From positions 1 through 59,121 of the forward strand of contig SUZK01000010.1 of NCBI GenBank assembly GCA_015059955.1: a stretch of 59,121 bases of DNA, in the 5' to 3' direction. Shown here piece by piece: positions 1 to 7,465 of this stretch; within the stretch, counting starts at the first letter, position 1; every line of letters begins with the position of its first letter. Both the position numbers and the translations under genes were made by a program. The notes under the pieces were generated by a model. The model was not told the DNA's origin, made no database searches, and saw nothing but the letters and a program-made list of their open reading frames with translations. The DNA is from Rikenellaceae bacterium (lineage in GTDB: Bacteria > Bacteroidota > Bacteroidia > Bacteroidales > Rikenellaceae).

Positions 1-60
1 GATTTTATTAAATGGTATTTGTATTTACAAAGTAATCAGGGGAAAGTCGCCAAAAAGAGA

Positions 61-86
61 GAGCGAGAAGAATAATCTTCTCGCCC
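61..86 (-). terminator. Probable rpiB terminator hairpin
   Basis: An 8-bp perfect inverted repeat (GCGAGAAG, 6-nt loop, CTTCTCGC; 63-84) lies about 60 bases beyond the rpiB stop. On the minus strand it is followed by a short T-rich stretch (near 50-60). Bases 1-147 otherwise hold no gene that I can support. Confidence 0.55.
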
Positions 87-147
87 AATCTTAGCGCCGA
101 AAAGCGCCACTTTTTGCATCATTACCTGCTTTTTTATAAAATATCTG

Positions 148-588
148 TTACTTCTGCAATGGCATCTTGTCCAAGCGGCGCTGGTGGCGACCACCCTCAA
201 ACTCGGTGTTGAGCCAGATATCCAACATGGCCAATGCCTCATCATTGGTGATGAAACGTGCAGGCATACACAATACGTTTGAGTTGTTGTGCTCGCGTGA
301 GAGCTTTGCAATCTCAGGAATCCAGCACAATGCAGCGCGGATGCCCTGGTGCTTGTTCAAGGTCATAGAGATACCCTCGCCAGAGCCGCAGAGGCCGATA
401 CCGCGCTCGAGAGAGCCGCTCTCGATAGCCTCGGCAAGAGGGTGTGCGAAGTCGGGGTAGTCGACAGACTCCTCAGAGTGGCAGCCGAAGTCCTCTACCT
501 CGAAGCCCTTGGTTGATAGGTAGCCCACGAGGAACTCCTTAAGGTCGTATGCTGCATGGTCGCATGCAATACCGATTTTCTTGTTCAT
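148..588 (-). CDS. rpiB: Ribose-5-phosphate isomerase B
   Basis: Interconverts ribose 5-phosphate and ribulose 5-phosphate in the cytosolic pentose phosphate pathway. The 146-residue length is normal for the RpiB/LacAB family. The family signature is clear: an N-terminal strand leading to Asp10-His11 (ACDHAA), and the catalytic Cys67 in the GLCGSGEG loop that contacts the phosphate. A conserved NARxL-like region is represented by NNSNVLCMPARF near 103-113. It begins 30 bases after the typA stop on the same strand, so the two are probably cotranscribed. No oddities seen. Confidence 0.95.
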   Translation of the reverse strand: MNKKIGIACDHAAYDLKEFLVGYLSTKGFEVEDFGCHSEESVDYPDFAHPLAEAIESGSLERGIGLCGSGEGISMTLNKHQGIRAALCWIPEIAKLSREHNNSNVLCMPARFITNDEALAMLDIWLNTEFEGGRHQRRLDKMPLQK

Positions 589-618
589 AGTGTTATGGGT
601 TTTAGTGTTGGTTAGTCA

Positions 619-2421
619 TTACTCCTTAGAGGCACGCTTGCGGTCAACCTCCGAGAGAAGGATTTTGCGCAGACGTATCGCCTTAGGCGTAACCTCTACA
701 TACTCATCCTCACGAATATATTCCAATGCCTCCTCTAATGAGAAGATTACGGGAGGTGCGATAGATGTCTTCTCGTCTGAACCTGACGCACGCATATTGG
801 TAAGCTGCTTTGCCTTCGTTACGTTCACGGTGATGTCGTTTGAGCGCGTATGCTCGCCAACGACCTGGCCGCAGTATACCTGCTCCATGGGCGATATAAA
901 GAACTTGCCTCGATCCTGCAACTTGTCGATAGAGTAGGCGTAGGCTGTGCCGCTCTCCGATGCAATGATGGCACCTACGTTGCGGCTCTCCATCTCGCCG
1001 ACCCATGGCTCAAAGCCCTTAAGACGGTGAGTCATGATGGCCTCACCTGCTGTGGCAGTAATCATCGTTGAGCGTAGACCTATGATGCCTCGCGATGGGA
1101 TGATAAACTCGAGGCGTGTACGCTCATTAGCAGACTCCATATTTACAAGCTGACCCTTACGACGTGTGGTAAGCTCAATTACTGTTCCTGCGCAGTCGTC
1201 AGGGCAGTCAACGGTCATCTCTTCGATAGGCTCGCACTTGACGCCATCTATCATCTTGGTTATTACCTTGGGCTGGCCAACCTGAAGCTCGTAGCCCTCG
1301 CGACGCATGGTCTCGATAAGTACCGAGAGGTGCAATACACCACGGCCATAGACTACGAATGAGTCGGCATTCTGGCCTGGCTCAACGCGTAGTGCGAGGT
1401 TCTTCTCAAGCTCCTTGTCAAGACGTTCCTTGATATGGCGAGAGGTCACATACTTGCCATCCTTGCCGAAGAATGGAGAGTTGTTGATGGTGAACAACAT
1501 AGACATTGTTGGCTCATCAATAGCAATAGGTGGCAGAGCCTCTGGGTTTGCAAAGTCACAGATGGTGTCGCCAATCTCGAAACCCTCAATGCCAACAAGT
1601 GCACATATCTCGCCACACTCAACCCTCTCGGCCTTAACCTTGCCAAGACCCTCGAATACCATCAAGTCCTTGATCTTGGTCTTTACCATAGAGCCATCGC
1701 GCTTAGCGAGTGTTACGTTCTGTCCTGCGGTGAGGAAGCCTCGCGTAATCTTACCTACGGCGATACGACCCACATATGGTGAGTACTCGAGCGATGTCAC
1801 AAGCATCTGAACAGTGCCTTCAACGTTCTCTGGCTCGGGTATCTCATCAATGATAGTGTCCAAAAGTGGGGTAATCGAGTCAGTAGGTTCGGTGGCAACA
1901 TGTGACATCCAGCCCTGCTTGGCTGAGCCATATATTGTCTTGTAGTCGAGCTGCTCCTCGGTGGCTCCCAATGTGAACATAAGGTCGAATACTTGTTCGT
2001 TGACAACCTCAGGACGGCAGTTGGGCTTATCCACCTTGTTGATTACAACGATAGGCTTCTTGCCGAGTGATAGCGCCTTTTGCAGTACAAAGCGTGTCTG
2101 GGGCATTGTGCCCTCAAAGGCATCGACGAGAAGGATTACACCGTCACACATGTTTAGTACACGCTCTACCTCGCCACCAAAGTCGGCGTGACCTGGGGTG
2201 TCTATGATGTTGATTTTGTAGTCCTTGTATATTACAGATACATTCTTCGAGAGGATGGTGATGCCTCGCTCTCGTTCGATGTCGTTATTGTCGAGGATTA
2301 GGTCACCTCCTGTCTGCTCGTTCTCGCGGAGGAGGTTGCCCTGCATAATCATCTTATCGACAAGTGTCGTCTTACCGTGGTCGACATGTGCGATAATTGC
2401 GATGTTGCGTAGATTTTTCAC
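619..2421 (-). CDS. typA: Translational GTPase TypA/BipA
   Basis: Ribosome-associated GTPase of the EF-G/LepA superfamily, implicated in 50S assembly and stress or cold adaptation. The G domain is intact: G1 AHVDHGKTT near residues 11-19, switch region RERGITI, G3 DTPGH and G4 NKVD, followed by EF-G-like domains and the TypA-specific C-terminus. I choose the GTG at 2421 (about 600 aa, giving an N-terminus VKNLRNIAIIAHVD that aligns with other TypA proteins). A longer reading to 2469 would start inside the promoter region and add a non-homologous peptide. A good -7 box lies 25 bases upstream of this GTG. Probably an operon with rpiB. Confidence 0.95.
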   Translation of the reverse strand: MKNLRNIAIIAHVDHGKTTLVDKMIMQGNLLRENEQTGGDLILDNNDIERERGITILSKNVSVIYKDYKINIIDTPGHADFGGEVERVLNMCDGVILLVDAFEGTMPQTRFVLQKALSLGKKPIVVINKVDKPNCRPEVVNEQVFDLMFTLGATEEQLDYKTIYGSAKQGWMSHVATEPTDSITPLLDTIIDEIPEPENVEGTVQMLVTSLEYSPYVGRIAVGKITRGFLTAGQNVTLAKRDGSMVKTKIKDLMVFEGLGKVKAERVECGEICALVGIEGFEIGDTICDFANPEALPPIAIDEPTMSMLFTINNSPFFGKDGKYVTSRHIKERLDKELEKNLALRVEPGQNADSFVVYGRGVLHLSVLIETMRREGYELQVGQPKVITKMIDGVKCEPIEEMTVDCPDDCAGTVIELTTRRKGQLVNMESANERTRLEFIIPSRGIIGLRSTMITATAGEAIMTHRLKGFEPWVGEMESRNVGAIIASESGTAYAYSIDKLQDRGKFFISPMEQVYCGQVVGEHTRSNDITVNVTKAKQLTNMRASGSDEKTSIAPPVIFSLEEALEYIREDEYVEVTPKAIRLRKILLSEVDRKRASKE

Positions 2422-2445
2422 TGTTTCAAATTTTATTTGTCGCCA

Positions 2446-2477
2446 CAAAAGTACAAAAATTATTATCAAATAACAAT
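2446..2477 (-). promoter_or_regulatory. typA promoter (TTG-N20-TACTTTTG)
   Basis: On the minus strand TACTTTTG (2446-2453) matches the Bacteroidota -7 consensus TAnnTTTG, with TTG 20 bp upstream (2474-2476). The predicted start gives an mRNA leader of roughly 18-20 nt before the GTG at 2421. It interleaves with the divergent promoter of the WYL gene. Confidence 0.6.
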
Positions 2478-2486
2478 TAAATTACC

Positions 2487-2494
2487 TATCTTTG
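2487..2494 (+). promoter_or_regulatory. -7 box for the WYL regulator-aroB operon
   Basis: TATCTTTG is a perfect TAnnTTTG -7 element 18 bases before the ATG at 2513. No clear -33 TTTG is visible. A TTG inside this box opens the reading frame artificially at 2492 and is not the start. Confidence 0.6.
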
Positions 2495-2512
2495 TACTAC
2501 ATAAATTATGCT

Positions 2513-3421
2513 ATGGATCAACCAAAGGTAGAGAGACTGCTTCGATTGATGAAGCTGATGACCGGAAACGTCAACTATACGGTGAACGACCTCGCCGAGC
2601 GACTCGATACGTCGTATCGCTCGATATATCGCTATATCGAGACATTTAAGGATGCAGGCTTTGTTGTGCATAAGCTTGATGGTGGTGTCTATAAACTCGG
2701 TAAGGAGAGTCGCTATTTCAAGGATATATCGCAGCTTGTGCACTTCACCGACGAGGAGGCGCATATTGTAAATCAGCTTATTGATGGCCTTGATGATACC
2801 AATATGCTCAAGCAAAATCTGCGTCGTAAGCTGGTGTCGGTCTACGATTGTACGTCGTTGGCTAATAGTATTGTCAAGGGAGAACAAGCGCTGAATATCA
2901 ATATGATAATTGAGGCTATCGACAAGCGGCATAAGGTGGTGCTTCGTGGTTATGCCTCATCGAATACGGGTATTATACGCGACCGTATTGTGGAGCCGTT
3001 TGGTTTTACTACGAACTATGTTCAGGTGTGGTGCTATGAGCCAGCGAGTGGTATGAATAAACTATTCAAAAGCTCACGCATTGGCTCTGTTGAGATTCTT
3101 GATGAGGAGTGGTCGTTTGAGAAAGAGCACAATCGAGGCTATATCGATATATTTAGGATGACTGGCTTTGAGCAGCATCGAGTATGCCTTGAACTGACGA
3201 TGAGAGCCCGCAATCTATTAATTGAGGAGTATCCTTTAGCAGAGCGCGATATTACGCCCGTGGGAGAGGGCTGTTGGCGACTCGATACCAAGGTGTGTAA
3301 CTACCTCGGCGTGGGTCGTTTTGTGCTTGGTCTGATGAGCGATGTAAAGATTGTTGACTCGCCAGATTTTGAAGAGTACATCAAAGGTGAAATAAGCTTG
3401 ATGTTAGAGCGTGTAAAATAA
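2513..3421 (+). CDS. HTH-WYL domain transcriptional regulator
   Basis: Predicted DNA-binding regulator of the WYL family (about 302 aa from the ATG at 2513). An N-terminal winged HTH is recognisable at roughly residues 15-55 (NYTVNDLAERLDTSYRSIYR then a wing region). The C-terminal half carries the WYL-type beta domain, around 140-215, with the characteristic run GFTTNYVQVWCYEP followed by an RIGSVEIL strand. WYL domains bind ligands, often nucleic acids or nucleotides, and many act in stress or defence regulation; the ligand here is unknown. It sits 10 bases upstream of aroB, so it probably shares its transcript and may autoregulate through the very short divergent promoter region shared with typA. 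Confidence 0.8.
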   Translation: MDQPKVERLLRLMKLMTGNVNYTVNDLAERLDTSYRSIYRYIETFKDAGFVVHKLDGGVYKLGKESRYFKDISQLVHFTDEEAHIVNQLIDGLDDTNMLKQNLRRKLVSVYDCTSLANSIVKGEQALNINMIIEAIDKRHKVVLRGYASSNTGIIRDRIVEPFGFTTNYVQVWCYEPASGMNKLFKSSRIGSVEILDEEWSFEKEHNRGYIDIFRMTGFEQHRVCLELTMRARNLLIEEYPLAERDITPVGEGCWRLDTKVCNYLGVGRFVLGLMSDVKIVDSPDFEEYIKGEISLMLERVK

Positions 3422-3431
3422 TATAGTGTAG

Positions 3432-4454
3432 ATGTTTATGAGTTGCCATCAAATCGAAAATAGGTTCTCTAAGATATATCTGTCTTCGCATGCGGATATC
3501 CTTCCAGGTCTCGTAGGTGATAGGCGTGTGGTAGTCATCACGGACTCAAATATTTTTGATATCTATCGAGATGAACTATCTCGCTATGAGCATATCGTTA
3601 TTGAGGGTGGAGAGGAGAATAAAAATCTTGAAACAGCTCAGCTAATATATTGTGAGTTGATGGCGATGGGCGCCGATCGCTCAACCTTGTTGTTGGGTGT
3701 AGGCGGTGGTATTGTAACTGATGTAACTGGCTTTGTGGCAGCGACATATATGCGCGGCTTAAAGTTTGGCTTTATATCAACATCGCTTCTTGGCCAGGTT
3801 GATGCATCGGTCGGAGGAAAGTGTGGCGTTAATGTCGACGACTATAAAAATATGGTGGGGTGCTTTGCTCATCCTGAGTTTGTGATACTGGATGTCGATA
3901 TGTTAAAGAGCTTGCCCGAAAGGGAACTTCGCGCAGGTATGGCAGAGGTTGTTAAGTCTGCGATTATTGGCGATGTAGAGCTGTTTGAGATGGTTGAGCG
4001 ACGTGCTACTGAATCATTCTATGATGATAGGCCCTTTATGCAGGAGATTGTTGCCCGTAGTTTGAGTGTAAAGGTGTCGATAGTAGAAAGCGATGAGCGT
4101 GAGAGTGGTATGCGTCGTCTTCTCAACCTCGGTCATACGTTGGGTCATGCCATCGAAAAGTGTACACATGCTGTGAATCATGGTGAGGCGGTGGCTATTG
4201 GAATGGCGATGATTTGTCGTGCTGCTAAGCAGAAGGGTATACTTAGCTCGGGGGATGCTAATCGCATTATCGAGCTACTCGATAACCTCGGTTTTGCTAC
4301 GGATATTACGATCTCGATGAGCGATATTTTGCGTGAGGTTAAGCTTGATAAAAAGAAGAGTGATAGCGTGTTAAATGTTGTAATTCCTCGAAGTCTTGGC
4401 CGCTGTGAGGTTGTGTCTATGGAGTACAACGCTTTTGTGCAGATGTTCGAGTAG
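3432..4454 (+). CDS. aroB: 3-dehydroquinate synthase
   Basis: Second step of the shikimate pathway: DAHP to 3-dehydroquinate, NAD+ and Zn/Co dependent. The 340-aa length is normal. Seen: the NAD-binding glycine motif GVGGGIVTD near 89-97, the active-site segment STSLLGQVDASVGGK near 117-130, and the metal ligands Glu172, His235 (NLGHTLGHA) and His250 (NHGEAVAIG), whose spacing agrees with characterised AroB. Lies directly after the WYL regulator and converges with aroE (5 bases between stops), so two shikimate genes meet tail to tail from separate transcripts. Confidence 0.95.
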   Translation: MFMSCHQIENRFSKIYLSSHADILPGLVGDRRVVVITDSNIFDIYRDELSRYEHIVIEGGEENKNLETAQLIYCELMAMGADRSTLLLGVGGGIVTDVTGFVAATYMRGLKFGFISTSLLGQVDASVGGKCGVNVDDYKNMVGCFAHPEFVILDVDMLKSLPERELRAGMAEVVKSAIIGDVELFEMVERRATESFYDDRPFMQEIVARSLSVKVSIVESDERESGMRRLLNLGHTLGHAIEKCTHAVNHGEAVAIGMAMICRAAKQKGILSSGDANRIIELLDNLGFATDITISMSDILREVKLDKKKSDSVLNVVIPRSLGRCEVVSMEYNAFVQMFE

Positions 4455-4459
4455 TTAGA

Positions 4460-5194
4460 TTACTTGTGTTGCTGCCATATTCGCCACGATGCTTCAGCTT
4501 GTGTGTGCAACATTAGGGTACCACCTATGCACTCAGCGCCATGGGCTGCGCAACGCTTCATAAATAGCGTCGGCTCTGGGTTATACACCAAATCAAATAT
4601 CTTGTGATTCGCACCAATTGCCGAGTAGTCTATTGCTGGGCAGTTGTCCACATTGGGGTACATGCCGAGAGGCGTTGTGTTGATGATTAAGTTATGTTCG
4701 GCGATAATCTCTGCTGATAGCTCGGTGTATGTGATGTCGCCACGACTCCTCTCGCGCGAAATAACCTGATAGGGTATCTCTCGCTGTCGTAATACGTAGG
4801 CTACCGCCTTGCTTGCACCTCCTGTGCCGAGGATGAGAGCCTTGGTGTTTGCTCTAATGGATAGCTTGTCGAGTGTTGCGCTAATGCCCTCTATATCGGT
4901 GTTGTATCCTATCTTTCTTCCATCACTGATTGAGATACAGTTTACAGCACCAATGGCTGCTGCCTCGGAGGATAACTCGTCGAGGTAGGGGATTATACAC
5001 TCCTTGTATGGAATGGTCACATTCAGACCGCATAGCTCGCTATCGCGCTCTATAATATCGGTTATCTGCGATACGTCTTCGAGCTCGATAAGCGCATACG
5101 TGGCGTCGATACCCTCGCTACGAAACTTATCGCTGAAGTATTGGCGCGAGAACGAGTGCGCTAATTTACGACCTATGAGTCCAAAGTGTCGCAT
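4460..5194 (-). CDS. aroE: Shikimate dehydrogenase
   Basis: NADPH-dependent reduction of 3-dehydroshikimate to shikimate. 244 aa, slightly short for the family (about 270). Seen: the substrate-binding serines Ser14 and Ser16 (AHSFS), NVTIPYK with catalytic Lys64, the NTD motif with Asp100, the Rossmann loop LGTGGASKA near 121-130, and the late INTTPLGM motif. Its start overlaps the end of the upstream VTT gene by about 22 bases, indicating translational coupling. The short length comes from trimmed loops; no catalytic residue is missing. Confidence 0.93.
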   Translation of the reverse strand: MRHFGLIGRKLAHSFSRQYFSDKFRSEGIDATYALIELEDVSQITDIIERDSELCGLNVTIPYKECIIPYLDELSSEAAAIGAVNCISISDGRKIGYNTDIEGISATLDKLSIRANTKALILGTGGASKAVAYVLRQREIPYQVISRERSRGDITYTELSAEIIAEHNLIINTTPLGMYPNVDNCPAIDYSAIGANHKIFDLVYNPEPTLFMKRCAAHGAECIGGTLMLHTQAEASWRIWQQHK

Positions 5195-5910
5195 TCTATT
5201 ATTTGGGTAGATTTCAACTCAACACTGCTCTCTGCTGGCTCTGTATCCTTAGCAACTACCACTTGCTGCTCGCTACCGCTATTCGACTCTTTGGCCTTGC
5301 CTTCATCGCCAAGGAATACAAAAATAAGTACCGTTATGCCAATAAGTATTACGGCAAGTAGGGTGGCTAAGAGGTTGAGATACTTGTCGATAAACTTCTT
5401 GATGGGCGCTCCATACTTCCATATTAGCCATGCAATGAGGAAGAAACGCATGGCGCGAGCGATGGTGGCAGCGATAATGAACATCACGAAGTTGATGTCG
5501 CACATGCCCGCAGCAATCGTGAATATCTTAAATGGCAGCGGTGTGAAGCCTGCGGTGAATACGGCTACGAAGTCCCACTTAGCGTACATCTCGCTGACGT
5601 TGTGGAATGTAGCCTCGCTGAATACGTGGTCATAGAAGAACTGCGCAAAGGCTGTCGGTGTGCCTGCGGCGGTGTACCATGCGAAGTGACCGAGCATATA
5701 TGCCAATGCAGCGCCTATCACCGAGCCTGCAAGGCATATTGATGCGAAGCGGAACGACTTCTGTGTTGCGCCAATGCATAGCGCGATGAGCAGAATATCG
5801 GGTGGAAGTGGAAACCAGCTCGCCTCGAATAGCGCCATGAAGAATAGCGCCAACCATCCCCATTTACTATCGCTCCACGATAGTACCCAGTTGTATAGCT
5901 TTTTGACCAT
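5173..5910 (-). CDS. VTT (DedA/YqaA-type) membrane protein
   Basis: Integral inner-membrane protein of the VTT/SNARE-associated superfamily. Family members move phospholipids or maintain membrane potential and drug tolerance. The start is taken at the ATG at 5910 (VKKLYNWVLSW follows); a longer frame to 5946 would run into the promoter. Roughly four to five hydrophobic segments are visible. The signature FEASWFPLPPDILLIA near 28-43 is the re-entrant loop motif, and GFTPLPFKIFTIAAG near 134-148 is the second one. A basic, polar C-terminal tail (about 40 residues, rich in E, S and K) is cytoplasmic or disordered. Its 3' end overlaps aroE. Confidence 0.85.
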   Translation of the reverse strand: MVKKLYNWVLSWSDSKWGWLALFFMALFEASWFPLPPDILLIALCIGATQKSFRFASICLAGSVIGAALAYMLGHFAWYTAAGTPTAFAQFFYDHVFSEATFHNVSEMYAKWDFVAVFTAGFTPLPFKIFTIAAGMCDINFVMFIIAATIARAMRFFLIAWLIWKYGAPIKKFIDKYLNLLATLLAVILIGITVLIFVFLGDEGKAKESNSGSEQQVVVAKDTEPAESSVELKSTQIIECDTLDS

Positions 5911-5935
5911 GATACTCTTATTTATATTAGGTGTG

Positions 5936-5967
5936 CAAATGTACAACTTTTACTTGAAATCCACAAC
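5936..5967 (-). promoter_or_regulatory. Promoter for VTT-aroE
   Basis: On the minus strand TACATTTG (5936-5943) fits TAnnTTTG, with TTG 20 bp upstream (5964-5966). It lies at and inside the 3' end of mnmA, so VTT-aroE can be transcribed separately from mnmA. Confidence 0.55.
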
Positions 5968-6960
5968 TATTCCCCCGCCAATGACCAAATTATTGCGATA
6001 TAAGACAATAGGTTGCCCCTTCGCTGGAGCGTACGCAGGGTCGTCAAGATGGATAACTAAGCCGTTGCCGTGTGGCTCAATATTGACAAAGCAATTTGGG
6101 TTGATGCCTATGCCTCTAATTTTGACGGTTATATCTGTGGCTGTGAGTATCTCGTTGTAATCTACGATGTTAATACCATCTATATATAGCTTACGTTTAT
6201 ATAACTGTTCTTTGCTGCCAACGACAATATCGTTTGTTGTTGCATTAATAGCTATAACACGTTGACCCTCGGGAATGCCTTCGCCTCGTCGCTGTCCTAT
6301 GGTGTAGTTGGCTATGCCGTGGTGTTGACCCAATATAGCCCCACTCTCGTTGACTATATTACCATCTATCATAGCTATGCCATTTGCTTTGAGGTACTCA
6401 GTATAGTGCATGCCGCGAAGAAAGCAGATGCCCATGCTCTCGCTCTTGTCGGTGAAGTTCTGCTTTACGTCGCTCTTGATGATTGGCCCCATTGGCGTTA
6501 AGGCGCGTTGAAGAGTGCTCTGCTTAAGTCCCCAAAGATAGTATGACTGGTCTTTTGTAAGGTCGGCACCCTTGGCGACGTAGTATTGGCCGTTGTGTTG
6601 CTCAATGTTGAAGTAGTGGCCTGTGGCAATGTGGTAGATGCTCATTGTGTCGGCAATCTCTTCGAGTGTCTGCCACTTGATTAATGGATTGCAACGTGTG
6701 CAAGGCGCTGGGGTGCGACCCTGGCTATACTCTGTGCAGAAGTAGTCGATAATGTTGCTTCTGAAGAGGCGTTGTCTATCTACTGCTATCCACTCGCAGT
6801 CGAGTTGTTGTGCCGCCGCTTGGGCCTTGTGTAACATCGCCTCGTCGCCGATGGTATTGATGGTTGCGAGTACCACACGGTAGCCCATATCTTTTAAGAT
6901 GTGGGTAGCTGTCTGGCTGTCGATGCCGCCACTAAAACCCAATACAACGCTCTTGTCCAT
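5950..6960 (-). CDS. mnmA: tRNA-specific 2-thiouridylase MnmA-like
   Basis: Installs the 2-thio group on U34 of tRNA Lys, Glu and Gln, using ATP and a persulfide relay. The PP-loop GFSGGIDSQ (residues 8-16) binds ATP. Cys90 (CTRCN) and Cys179 (GICFLRG) correspond to the two catalytic cysteines, and ATGHY and KDQSYYLWG are present. At 336 aa it is shorter than typical MnmA (about 360-370). FSGGIDSQ replaces the common MSGGVDSS, and FLRG replaces FIG, so it is a diverged member and could be a second paralogue. It follows the DUF3276 gene on the same strand. Confidence 0.85.
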   Translation of the reverse strand: MDKSVVLGFSGGIDSQTATHILKDMGYRVVLATINTIGDEAMLHKAQAAAQQLDCEWIAVDRQRLFRSNIIDYFCTEYSQGRTPAPCTRCNPLIKWQTLEEIADTMSIYHIATGHYFNIEQHNGQYYVAKGADLTKDQSYYLWGLKQSTLQRALTPMGPIIKSDVKQNFTDKSESMGICFLRGMHYTEYLKANGIAMIDGNIVNESGAILGQHHGIANYTIGQRRGEGIPEGQRVIAINATTNDIVVGSKEQLYKRKLYIDGINIVDYNEILTATDITVKIRGIGINPNCFVNIEPHGNGLVIHLDDPAYAPAKGQPIVLYRNNLVIGGGIVVDFK

Positions 6961-7018
6961 TATTGCAAATAGAAGAGCGCTGCAACATACGTAGTTGAGC
7001 GCCCTTATATTAAGTTAT

Positions 7019-7041
7019 GGTAGATGTATGTGCTATCTACC
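7019..7041 (-). terminator. Hairpin downstream of DUF3276 gene
   Basis: A 7-bp perfect inverted repeat (GGTAGAT, 9-nt loop, ATCTACC) lies just after the DUF3276 stop at 7049. It has no good T-run, so it may be a weak terminator or a processing/stability hairpin between DUF3276 and mnmA. Confidence 0.35.
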
Positions 7042-7048
7042 TATTAGC

Positions 7049-7381
7049 TTATAACTTCTCGAACTCTTCGTCGATATCCTTTGCTGCCTGCTGCTCAAAG
7101 TACTCGGGCTTATGCTCTTTGATGAAGTCGACCATCTCGCTAAGGCCATCCATAAACTTGCCGAAGTCCTCCTTGTAGAGGTACATCTGGTGGCGTGTAA
7201 ACGATGCGCTACCATCGGCATTTGTGCGCTTGCGTGACTCGGTGATGGTTAGGAAGTAGTCGTCACCACGTGTCGCCTTGACATCGAAGAAATAGGTTCG
7301 CTTGCCAGCTCGTACGGCCTTGGTGCATATCTGCTCGCCATAGTCGTCATGGTCGCGTCGGGGAGAAAAATCAAAACTCAT
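7049..7381 (-). CDS. DUF3276 (PUR-type nucleic acid-binding) protein
   Basis: Small 110-aa protein of the DUF3276 family, which has a PUR-alpha-like Whirly fold that binds single-stranded nucleic acid. Related spirochaete proteins regulate RNA and DNA transactions. Seen: an N-terminal polar segment (SFDFSPRRDH), an alternating beta-rich core (KRTYFFDVKAT, DDYFLTITESRKR, MYLYKEDF) and a C-terminal amphipathic helix (FGKFMDGLSEMVDFIKEH) ending in an acidic tail. It stands alone upstream of mnmA. The precise cellular role is not established. Confidence 0.85.
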   Translation of the reverse strand: MSFDFSPRRDHDDYGEQICTKAVRAGKRTYFFDVKATRGDDYFLTITESRKRTNADGSASFTRHQMYLYKEDFGKFMDGLSEMVDFIKEHKPEYFEQQAAKDIDEEFEKL

Positions 7382-7430
7382 AAGGTTTGCTTTATTTAGG
7401 TTAGTTTTAGTTCATCAAACGAAGGTACGT

Positions 7431-7455
7431 ATTATTTGGCTAATTTCCAAATAAT
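7431..7455. terminator. AT-rich hairpin after ctp
   Basis: A 9-bp perfect inverted repeat (ATTATTTGG, 7-nt loop, CCAAATAAT) between the ctp stop (7466) and the DUF3276 start. No T-run follows on the minus strand, so intrinsic termination is plausible but not certain. It may also lie in the DUF3276 promoter. Confidence 0.35.
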
Positions 7456-7465
7456 AGCCTACAAT

